Source: Enoplolaimus lenunculus (lineage: Eukaryota; Nematoda; Enoplea; Enoplida; Thoracostomopsidae). Taken from it: 64,000 nucleotides of DNA. Shown one piece after another: positions 40,801 through 52,800 of the stretch (the first letter of the stretch is position 1; every line of letters begins with the position of its first letter). The stretch lies in the NCBI GenBank assembly GCA_030248215.1, contig JASANG010002173.1, positions 158,210-222,209 on the forward strand. The letters are read 5' to 3'. A program made the translations under genes and the position numbers. The notes under the pieces were generated by a model. The model searched no databases, had not been told where the DNA came from, and worked only from the letters and a program-made list of their open reading frames with translations.

Positions 40801-43800
40801 CGTATTTACCAAATATATTTATTTCGTATTATATGAGTTTATGGGTCAAAGGTGCAAAGATTTTTTTAATTCCTGCCGTTTTTCGTTAAACTTTACCCAA
40901 CTTTTATGATCGACCATAACTCATTCATTTTATGTGGCACCGCCAAATGAAATATGTTTTAGGTATTTGGGTTAAAACACATTCTGTGCTTCGGATGAAC
41001 GCATAAAAAAATCACGTGTTTTTATTGGTTTCAGTTAAAAGTTGTACGCGAAAGTCGATACGAAGCTTATCAAGGCACTCGAAGACAACATCAACTGGCT
41101 TAGGTTAGTGATTCGCTAATACACCACTGTTCGGTTGACAACTTGTAATCTGAGATCTTGTCGATTCGACCCGCAGAAAATTATATTTGGGGGCACCATA
41201 TTTGGGTGACAGGGCTCCCAGTACCTCCCGTGGGAACGCCCTTGCCCATCACTATTATACTTAATATGCTAGGCTTAGGTTTAGACCTATGCTTAGGACT
41301 ATGTCTAGGCTAAGGCTTGTGGCAATGCCGTACCACATTAATAAAACCATTATCGTATAACTTTACTTGGCCGACTATGAAGGCATCGTGGCGCTTGTAC
41401 CTTCAAGCGGTGTTCTTTTTGTCAAAAATCTTGAGATTTTTTTCGTGAAACTTTGTGTTACTCAGGATTTTTGTAAAATTCTATTTTTAGATTTATCAAC
41501 GGCGACTGTGGGTAAACTTCGTGAATTCACCGACGAAGAAAGCAATTTTGCATCGCTCCTAAACCGAGCTATGGATCTAGAAAATCCTGAACGGCATACA
41601 ACCTATTTGATCATAGTATTGTTTATGAAAGTAAGTCGTCGTTTGAATTAGGTTTCAGGTTATACCATGGTAATTGTGCGGATTTTGTAACACTTTTATG
41701 ATTAGATTTAGGCTTAGACAAATCAAGATTGGTACGCATTTAAAACTGGCTGATCAGATACTACTTATTTTACAGTCTATATTATAAAATATTAAAGAAC
41801 TGACAGAAATTTAATTTTGGAAGTATTGAGAAAGATTGAAATTTTTGAAACAAAATAGCGAGGGCGATGTTTTTCTAATTCCTAAAAACAATACGTTATC
41901 GCGTAGCTTACAAGCATGCTTATTTTTCTTGCTACTCTTCCATGGCATATGTTAAGTATAATATGTATCCGGAATTTATTAGCCTTTATATCCACCGGGG
42001 CCTTCTAGGCACCTATCATGACTCTGGCCAAAGGGGCGTAACAGTAGATTAAGCGTATTCCTAAGGCTAAGCCTAAACCGTAGCGTTACCAAAATGTGTT
42101 TCTAAGCCTAAGCCTAAGCGTTGCAAAAATGTGTTACTAAGCCTAAGCCTAAGCCTAAGCCTAAGCGTAACCAAAAATATGTAATTTAGAATCTAAACCT
42201 ATTCTTTTATGGAACCACCAGAAACCTGGACGCCCCATAAAGTAACATAAGCCGTCACTTTCATGATTTTAAAGCTTGAAATAAAAAATAGTCTTATTAC
42301 GATACAAATTGAAAGTTAAATGCTAATACGTTTGTGATGCTGTTCAAGTGTAACTTTTACATATTTGTATTTTGACCGTTATGTACTTGCATTATTTTTC
42401 AGTTCTTGTCAAATCCAAGCGTGCAGTCTGCTAATCCTGACGAGAAAGCGGCGTCGAAGAAACAGGTTAGTTCGTAGCCTAAAATAATAACCTAATGCAA
42501 GTTATCTATGCAGCTCAGTTAGTTACTTCCACGAGAAATGTTTTCAAAAGCACTGATGGATTCAGGAGGGGGATGTTCCTCCCACCCCCGAGCACTGCCG
42601 TGCAGCAAAGTTTGCAATGGAAATTAGTTCATTTGAGGCTTGCAATGTGTTTTCTAGCAAAACAGGTAAAAATATAGTTAGATTCAACACGAATTTAAAT
42701 TTTTTACCCGTTCAGGGCAACCTAAAAACGCGGTTTTATCCTCTCGTACCGGTAAATCCTATATCCTACAGCACTGTTGAAAAGTAAATCAGGCAGCAAC
42801 AACGTCGGGCGAAGGAAGGTGGCCCCCTTACGAACATTTCAGCTCCCTCAGGCCGGAAAATTTATTAGCAGATTTAAAATACGTCTATTTCATTAATAGT
42901 TTTTATGCCGTCTTTAAAAAAATATTCAACACAGGGGAAAATTCATGGTTGCGGGCCTGGCACCTACTGTAGTCACCCGAATAATTGGGGGTAATAAGAG
43001 GGGGTCCCCACTTTTAGTCCAAATCAATAGGAGTCTGTATCCCTATTAATAAGAGTCTGTAAACAGATATAGTCCCTAAACCCTAATTAGAGTCCATAAA
43101 TGTCAATTATTCCAAATTGTAGTGCATAATTGACTCCAGCACTAAATACAGTTAAGTTCGAAACATTAATGCATACTTAGTTTCGAAAGTACATTTCTAA
43201 GTATAACCTTGAATTACCGCTCAAGCTATTGACACAAGACAAAGACACGTTTAATCCACAGATAATTGCAGTACCGGATAAATGTCAGTAACGAAGGGCG
43301 GGTAAAAATATATAACTATCCGTAATCGAATAACAGATGGGGTACCCTCTAGGGAGGCTAAATAAATACTAATCCCCACTCTTATTCGGGTAACTACAGT
43401 ACTGTATTCGCATCCCATTTACAAGTTGTTTTTTAGGCAATCGTATTGCGACACGTCAATGTTCTTCTTGGATACAGCACAACTGAGAAAACGTTTGCAG
43501 TTCCACCTTACAAATTAAGGTAAAACAAAGACAGTACCAGCCACTGAGCTACGCAGCTATACATACTTTGGCCCGTGTAAAGATCAGAGGCGGAACGTTT
43601 TTCTGTGGGACTAGAATAGAATAAGCTTAAACTTTAGACTATTTTTTGCTTGGCTTAGGCTTAGGCTTAGGAATAAATTCATTCTTACGCTTAGGCTTAG
43701 GCTTAGGCTCAGGCTTAGGCTTAGGCTTAGGAACAAGCTTATAATACTGTTCAGCCCCTGTTCTTGACATTGGCCCAAACTTTTTACCATTATGACTGTT

Positions 43801-46800
43801 TACACTACAAAAATATAATGCATTGCTTATTTATTGCACTTGTGCAGTTCACAATTTACTTGGCCATAGCACTCTACGAGCGAAGCAATTGAGCAGGGTG
43901 TAAAGGCAAATTCACTACACTAATTCCCTACAATATATAGTTTAACGATACAAGCTGCGAATTTTTCCATTAACCCTTTCTCACATGAACATTTTCAATT
44001 TCATATGAGATGTTGTTTCAAAGTAAAATTCGATCCCCAGTTTCACGGGATGGAGGCCTTCACGATAACCACTGAGCTATGGAACTTGACGCTCGTGCCC
44101 GAGCGGGGCTCTCATGTCTTGTGGAGATTTTGCACTGTGCGTATATATTACAATTACCAAACACTGCTCACGCTGAGTGTATTGCTCGTATTTTATTCGT
44201 ATTTAGTTGCTCATGGTATACTGTACGAGTGAAGGGGTTAAAAAGTTCTCTGCCCGATCAACATGATATGATTTTGCAATCATTTTCCAAATACTTTTAG
44301 AGAATCGGCGATTGTTAACGCTTTTCTGTCGTCGTTACCCGAAGTACTGGATCACAATTTAAACATTGGCGAGCAACTTTTGGGTATCGGATGTACACTT
44401 TTGCAATATTTACCATCGCCACAACGGTACGCAAGCGACAGTCAACCTGCTGAATATACGATTTGGTATTTGGAACCAAATGTGCGGCATTCGTGGCTTT
44501 GGGTTCTGCTATTGACGCTGTTCAAGGTAATTATTTGTTTGGACAGTTAGATGTCAAATCTAGCGAAGAGTTTAGTTCGAGTGTGTATTAATGCTTATTT
44601 TTTTAACTCTAAAATACTGCTGATTGATCGAAAATCTGTTCAAAGTATCAGGTTTTGGTTTACTGTGTTTGTATTTGTGTATGCTTTTCTTTGGTCACAT
44701 GTACTTTTTCAACTAAATAATTAACGTCAAAACTAGCGGAACAAAGCCAAACGTCCAAAATAGCGGAACAAAGCCAAATATAGGATTAAAAGCCAGAGTC
44801 AAGAAAACCAAACAAAAAGCTCAATATACCACACTGAATAATAGCGCGCCACAAACGGGCACGTAAACAAGACGGCGACTACAAAGGACTCAGCTTTTTA
44901 AAAGAATCCCGCCTAGAAAATTGTCAACCTCGTTTGTAACTCATCAAAAACTCTTGTATGCCGCACCTAGAAACTATTTAGCTCTCCCCCTAGCAAGGTG
45001 AGCTGGCTGCGGGTCTGAACGCAAACAGTACCATTTAGCAATTAAACGATACGCTAGTACGCATTCAAAATTAAAAAATACTTGTTTTTGTTTGGTTTTA
45101 GTACCGCTATGATCAACCGCCTCTTAGTGAAAATGTGCTAATTTTGGTTCAAATTATCATAAATACACTGGAAGCATCGTGTCATCGTTGTGTTAAAATC
45201 GAAACATCAAAGCCAATATCTTATATTTCTTCGTCTGGTGAGTCTGTTGTTTTATCAGTGATTACGTGTGATTTTGAAACTTTCTCAGTTGAAGCAAACT
45301 TTACTGGTCAATTTTGTATTGGTCACACCGTATGTTAGTATGTGCAGGCAAAGGAACCCGTATTTGAAATCGATATCTATGTAGTTGGTCAAGCTTAAAT
45401 AACGCCATGTGGCTACATTGAACAAGGTTTGAGATTAGGTTGCTAGTTAGGCGCCGAACAGACATTTTCAAATGTTGGTTTTTGGATATGATTTGGTTTG
45501 TTTCATGGCAAAATTATTCCTAAGATTTTGAGCGCAGTAGTATTTTTGTTTATCTTTCCATGTATAACTTTTTTATTTGCTAAAAAATGGTAATTTTAAA
45601 AATTTTAGATAGCGAAGACGACCAGTGCGACGACAACAGCGATTCCGAGGATCGTTCAGACAGTCCGAACACAACTGGAGTCGGCGGCGGAGCTAAAGAT
45701 ACCAGCAATTATCTTACTGTCAGCAAAGCTGACACTAAAAAAGCCAAAAATCGCAAGCATAAACGAAAAATAATGATTAAATTGCGCAAGCCGACATTTG
45801 ATGAACGAGAAGAACACGTGAGTTTAGGCGCATGTATAGATCATGGCCGGAACAGGTAGTATAAGCATATTCCTAAGCCTAAGCCTAAGCTTAAGCGTAA
45901 CGATGTGTCTATTCCTAAGCCTAAGCCTAAGCGTAAGGATGAGTCTATTCCTAAGCCTAAGCCTAAGCGTAAGGATGAGTCTATTCCTAAGCCTAAGCCT
46001 AAGCGTAAGGATGAGTCTATTCCTAAGCCTAAGCCTAAGCGTAACGATGAGTTTATTCCTAAGCCGAAGCCTAAGCCTAAGACAAAGCCTAAGCATAAAA
46101 GTTAGTCTACAGCTGTAAACTGACTCTATTACAGTCCCGCCGGAAAACGATTTGGCCCTGTTCTATACATGGGCCTAAGTTTATACTGGGCTATAAAAGT
46201 TTCGGCCCATGTTACTTTAAGGGGCGTAAAGGTTTCTGGTTGGTCCATAAAAAAGTATGTTTAGATTCTAGATTACATTTTTTGCTTTTGCTTAGGCTTA
46301 GGCTTAGGCTTAGGCTTAGGAATACGCTTAATCTACTGTTACGCCCCTAAAAGTAACATTGGCCAAAGTTTCAAAATGGGACAACTTTTTTTTAATTTTA
46401 CAACTCTAAAATACGTTTTGAAATTATCTTTACGTTTATTGAAATTGGCTCAAGACGCATAAAAATTGGCGTCGAATTTAAGCATAGTAGTTGTAAAAAT
46501 CAGCAGGTATTAGCGAGGATCCAAGGATGTGGTCTGTATGTTTTCGGGTGGGTAATATTTAATAGAGAAAGAAGTTGAATTTTGAAAAAATGTCTCAATC
46601 TGCAATCGAGGCGAGCAAGAAGCCGAGCGTAATCTGAGCAATAAATTGCATATATTACGAATGTAGAATATTACGGTTGGAGTATTTGGCGCCGAGGCTC
46701 ACCGAACCCCCCGAATACGCTTGTTCGTGGTTGAACCGTCCCCACATGCCCGTTTGTAAACTGGGCGGCCTTTATTGTTGTGAGATGTGGAATTATATAG

Positions 46801-49800
46801 ACCGCTACAGGCAAAATGTTTTTTTGAAATGTTCTTTCAACACCAACCACAACAAATTTAATTGAATCGAACACGAATTGAAAATTTGTCAAGTATTGAC
46901 TTTTTCGTGTTTTCGCTAATTTATTTCGAATTGAGTTTCGAAAAGCGGCGAGGCAGGAGGTGTGTGGGGTGAAAAGTGGTTACGAAATGTTGGGGGGGCT
47001 AAGAACGGGACAAAAGGGGGCGGCGGTCGAAAATTGAGTGGTGAAAGATGGGATGCGGATAGTGCGAGACGAAAGTTGAGCAAGCAGACCTCGGCAAACC
47101 ATTTTAATAATAATGCTACGAGCTATTAATATTAAACGTGTTTTCGCATATTATCGAGTTTTTACCAAACATATAAAACAGAAAAGACCGATATGGTATG
47201 AGTGCGGCCGGAATATTGTGAGGGGATTCCAATGGACCATTAATGATGGAGTTACTGCCAGGCGCGGTCATATGCCTACCGTAAGAATGACGCGTAAACG
47301 TACGGTTTGCTGTTGGGGTTGCATAGATAGGCAAATTTTGGGGGAACGATTGCAGTGGACTATCGGGAGTAAGGGATCAGGGGAATTTTGGACGAAACAA
47401 AAACCGGGATTTTTTGAATCCGACACCGGTAACTATACGGAGTGCGGACCCTTTCAACTGTTTTATGATACAAGCAAGACGTTTGGACCCTGCAATTCGT
47501 TTTAGATGTTAGATGATTATCAAGATGGCTCAAATCTTGCTGCATTAAGCCGAAAAGCGACCGTTGTGCAGTCGCCAGATTTAACTAATGCTACTGTAGT
47601 CGGAGTTGATGGACAAATCATTGAACAAATTGATGCGTTTGATCGCTCGTTTGATCAAAGTATACAAGTTAAAGCCCTATTCACACGTGGAAGTTTTGAT
47701 AGCAAAACTTGCACCGTTATATTGCACGCAGAACTTGCATTTTTTCATCAGCCAAATGAGAAAGCGGCTGCAATAAATTCAGTGATTTTGCATGGTTAAT
47801 ATTCACACACATGGACTAAATTCCTAGCTATGATTTTTAATCATTTATTTACAGCTGCTAGTTTTTCGAATGGGATTTTGGACTAAACTTGCAACTGCAA
47901 GTTGTAGCTGCAAGCAACTTCTCGCAGCAAAACCTTGTACGTGTGAACAGGGCCGTAAAATTCTGTGTATAATTAAGTATATATGACTCGGTGCGCAGCC
48001 GGAATTCCGGTTCCGGTAATTTTTCAAATTCTGGTTTCGGTAATTGTTTTAATTGTTTGAAAGAAAATTCTAACTTATCAACGCTGATATAACAGCTGTG
48101 TACTATCATACCACCCTGGAAACTTATAAGTATGAAAATTGTTTTAAAAAAACTTTGTTATAACAAACAAATCAGTAATGTGGACAGTCTATGAAATATT
48201 TTCTTTTTTTTTCAGTGACAACGGCAATGGAAGTAGCAACAGCGATAGAACCGCTAGTAATCGAGCCGAGATATGTAAAAATTGACGAAAATCAGAGTTC
48301 TGTCAAACATAGCCAACATCATCACATGGTTGACACCGCAACTGCTACGGCGGTTGAATCGTATTCAGATCAGCCGGTAAACGTAAGCTTAATTTTTGAA
48401 TTAACGAGCAAATGTTGCTTGTTCAGGCTTAGTTTTTGTTTTCAATTTGTTATATTGACCCTATTATTTCATCAATTTTGTGCAATTCAGCTACACGGAC
48501 GTACCAAGAAGCTTTGAGTCAAAAGCTAACGAGTGTAAAATTAATTAGAAACAATGCTTGCAGCGATTTCTATCACTCGAGCATCTGTTTCGCCTTTCAG
48601 TGGGCTGATAAAATTAAGCCAGTGTTACTTTGATAGGCGTAACAGTGGTATAAGCATTTTCGAAAGCCCAAGCCTAAGCCTAACCCGAGCGTAAGGGATT
48701 TCTATCATTCGAGCAGCCGTTTCGCCTTTCAGTGGGTTGATAAAATTAAGCCAATGTTACTTTGATAGGCGTAACAGTAGTATAAGCATGTTCGAAAGCC
48801 TAAGCCTAAGCCTAGCCCGAGTGTAAGGGATTTCTATCATTCGAGCAGCCGTTTCGCCTTTCAGTGGGCTGATAAAATTAAGCCAGTGTTACTTTGATAG
48901 GCGTACCAGTAGTATAAGCATGTTCGAAAGCCTAAGCCTAAACCTAACCCGAGCTTTAGGATATGCCTATAATTTAAGTTTTAGTTTACTACATTCAGCG
49001 GACGAACAGTACGACCCTCAAAGTAACAAAAAACTTAAGTACCATTTATTTAATATCTACCTAGATCGCAGCCAGTTCACCATGATGGAAAGCTAGAGAA
49101 GGTTTCAAGGGCGGTTATGCAGAGAGATTATCATGACTTATCTACGAGGGGGGACTAATATTTCTATGCTGGAAAAAATTGTTAATAGGCTGAGCCCTTA
49201 ACCCTTTCTAACAACGAGTGGGACCGCGCGTACCTTATATAAGATTGCACTTTGCATGCTACGACGCGGTGTTGTGAAAGTGCAACAGTTATGAAACTAC
49301 ACAGTGGCGGATCCAATGCGGGGGACCAGGAGGATAAGTTTCCCACCGGCCCTGCCATGCTGAAAATTTTGCAATGCAAATTGTACAATTTGCAGCTCAC
49401 TTAACCTGTGACCCGCTGACTCACTTCTATCCCTACCCTAAATTATACTAAACTAGCCCTATAATTTTTAAGATTATGCCAGCGCCAGCCGTATCTCTGT
49501 GTCAGGCAAGCGACGTTTCTGTAGTCGCGTCAACTTCATCGACCCAACTCGGCGCACACGGTTCGGGTGGTATTTTGGAAACCGTCAAACCGATTATTAC
49601 TCAACCGAAAGTTTTGATGCATTCTGAGGCACAATTTGAACAGCTTGGCGCAGTTGCGATACATCGCGCTGGAAGAAGTCAGGATCAAGGATCAGCGAAC
49701 ACCAAAGGATTTGATCTGAACCGCCGGGGCGATATGGTCAAACGATATGATGGTCCATCTGGAAAGGCAGACATGCGTAGCCATGGTGCCGCGAAGACGT

Positions 49801-52800
49801 TGGACAAAACACTCGTATCAGCAGAATACGCGTCTTGTACACAGGTTACTGTCCAAACGGCCGGAATGGGCCAAGAATATTTGAGCCAGGCATTATGCGA
49901 TGTCGAGGGCCAATCGCCAAGCAGTCAAAGGCGAGGAACTTTGGTTCGGATGAAAAATGTCTACGATCAACAACCGTCGGAACAACCAGGTCTGCTTGTT
50001 AGTCCACAACTGGTGCAAGCTCATGAAGTTGAACAGCGAGCAATCGTTCATAATGCGCTTTCGTCCACGACGCCTCCAGCAACCAGTTCTGTAAAGCACA
50101 CCAAAAGCGATGGCCAACAAGCGGGTTTTAGTGCCAGTCAACCGCATTTGAAATCGGCGGACGTAACCAAAATAGTTCAAGAAGATACTGAACTGAGTCC
50201 GTTGGATGCGATCGATGAAGAGGCAACAGCTTTGACAGGTAAGGCAAGATTTATTCAATGGCGTATGCCACTTTTTAACGCCGTAGATTAAGCATATTCC
50301 TATGCCTAAGCGTTGAAAAAAGTGAAAATCAAAAGAATAAGTATTGTCGTAAGCTTAAGCCTAAACAAAAAACTGTGGTCTAAGACCTAAACCTACTTTG
50401 TTTAGCAATGCCATCGGGTAACCGGACGGTGCTAAAAGTTACATAGCCGTATTTAATAATGAGTCCAAACCTACTCATTATCTTGGTTGAATTTCCACTT
50501 GCGGTTACGCGTGCTTTTAGTTAAATGGCTCATAACTTATAGAAACGCAGAGTTTTGGACCTTATAGACTGAATATTTGGCTCAGGCTTAGGATAGGCTT
50601 GCCTGCCTGAGTTTAGGCCATGGCCTGGGTTTACGCCGTGGCTTACGTTTACATTTAGTGCATGGAAGGGCTCTTTTCAAATAATTAATATGGATCAGTT
50701 GAACGGTTACGGTAACCGTGTTCCATCGTAGTATCCTTTATTAAGTTCTCATCCTAAACATAGATTTAAGGCTTATGATGCAAATAGACTGAAAGTTGGT
50801 GCAAAATAACTAAATTTTACCACCGCAGTTTTTAAGTAACGTTATACAAATCGTATCGCGCCTACTGATTATTTTTATTGTACAAAAATTTTAGCGAATA
50901 CTGCGGAAGACTCTAGTATGCACTTGTCTGTTCCGCTGTCAAAAAGAAATGCTAAAATGAGGTAAGTTATACCTGTGTTTTTTCTTGAATTCTAAAAATA
51001 CAAATATTTGGTCCTGTATTCAGAATTTTGAATTTAATTTACAAACTTTATTTTAATGTATATCTGGCGCTAGCCTTATATAGACTACGGTATAGAAGTT
51101 TTTTAAAAAAATACTTTTTTGAAGTAAAACAGTAGATAAATGCGGTGTTGGTTTTCCGAATAAATTCAACCTTAGCCTTAATCTGTAAACAGGCCTTTAT
51201 TTTTTGGCGTCTGGTGTTGAGCATTGTGCAACATTTTCATCAATTTTAGCTATGTGCTCAATCGAGCGTTGCCAAAGTAGTAGGTACAACAGGTTGTTTA
51301 GTGTCATTCGGCTAATTGCTCGGTTCGACCAACAGTAACCAGTTAACTTTCTCGTGTGTTTGCAGAGGTAATACGCAAAGGTTTCGCGAGCCAGTAGAGA
51401 TTTTTTGACCTTTGTACAACAGGTTATTAAAAATGTGGGCCAATGTTACTTTAAGGGGCGTGACAGTAGATTAAGTGCTAAGCCTAAGCCTAAGCCTAAG
51501 CGTTGCAAAAATGTGTTCCGAAGCCTAAGTCTAAGCCTAAGCCTAAGCTTAAGCCTAAGCCTAAGCCTAAACCTGAGCAAAAAAGTGTAATCTATAATCT
51601 AAGCCTACTCTTTTATGGACCCACCAGAAACCTGGACGCCCCATAAAGTAACACGGGCAAAAATGTGTATAAAAGTACTTTTTGATAGTTTCTTAGCAAA
51701 TTTTGGGAACGCATGTACCCTCGAATATCACCGCTGGCTCAAAGAATTGTGACCCGACGAGTGAGAATACACGCGAGCCTGCATCTGTTGCTAAGACTAC
51801 TATTATTATACATATGATTGGCTAACTTTATGCGTTAGCTGAGCTCCCATAGTTTATTGTAACAACTGTTCTGGTTGATTTTTCAGGACGCTGAACAAAT
51901 CAGGAGATCCTTCGAAATCCACGTTACCAAGTCAAACTAAACCAGCTGGTGGTGTAAAACAAGCGGACGAGACAAGTGTTCACTCAGGCCACGACACGAT
52001 CGAAAGTGCAACAGGAAGCCAAGGAGCTTACATTCCAATTGCAGGTATTTGCATTTTCGTTGTATCGTCAGGCGCTCGCTTTTTCAGCTGCTTAGTTGAA
52101 AGGTCTGAATTCCCGGTTCCTACCTAGACTGTCACAAGGTCCGCATGTTGGCCCAAATCAGCTAGAGGCACAATTTTTTGGGTGGCGTATGTCCAAAACA
52201 ATTTACAATGCTTTCGCGGACACTTTTTCAATTGTACCTATTCTCAATTGTGTGTTGCCAGGGCCGTAGCCAGCTCACCTTGCTAAGGGGGCTAAAAAAT
52301 TTTCTGGAGGGTCATTCAAGTGTGTTCAATGAGTAACAAGTAATGTTTAAAATTTATGGGGGGAACAAACGTTTCTAAGGTTGGCTGAGCCCCACTGGCC
52401 CCCTCTTGACTACGGGCGCGTGTGTTGCGCCTATTAGTTGGTCGTTGGTGACTGTAACAATTAAGGACAAGTGTGTTGCGTTGTTCTATTTGGATTTAGA
52501 ACCTTACCGCTTCTAGTCCATCCTTGGGTTTGGCTAACACCTTGGCGTGCCTTCGTACAATTGTTGTTTTGCATAAACTAAAAAACATTCGTATCTCGTC
52601 TTATTTAGTTCTCGTCAGTGATATACATAGCTAAAAAGTGTTGAGTTGTTCAAAAATTATAACTGAACAACTGTATTAGGTTGACGTCATCGAGTTAATC
52701 ATTTGCAGGATCGTTACGTCATTCAGACTCAACTGTGTTATCGCGTTGTGGACAATGTAACGCAGTTATTGAACAATACAGTGAAGATACGATTGCAATT

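Noticed and set aside
45824-46118. Open frames on both strands with PKPKPK or SLSLSL peptides
   Set aside because: These lie entirely within the CCTAAG array of a family-B element.
47113-47505. 130-codon open frame just before exon 36
   Set aside because: No family resemblance, no UNC79 match, and it runs into the acceptor of exon 36; probably chance.
48216-48284. Shorter version of exon 37 in a second frame ending at an early GTAAAA
   Set aside because: It would need a different phase from exon 36 and would not join exon 38 in frame; the longer frame ending at 48376 fits both sides.
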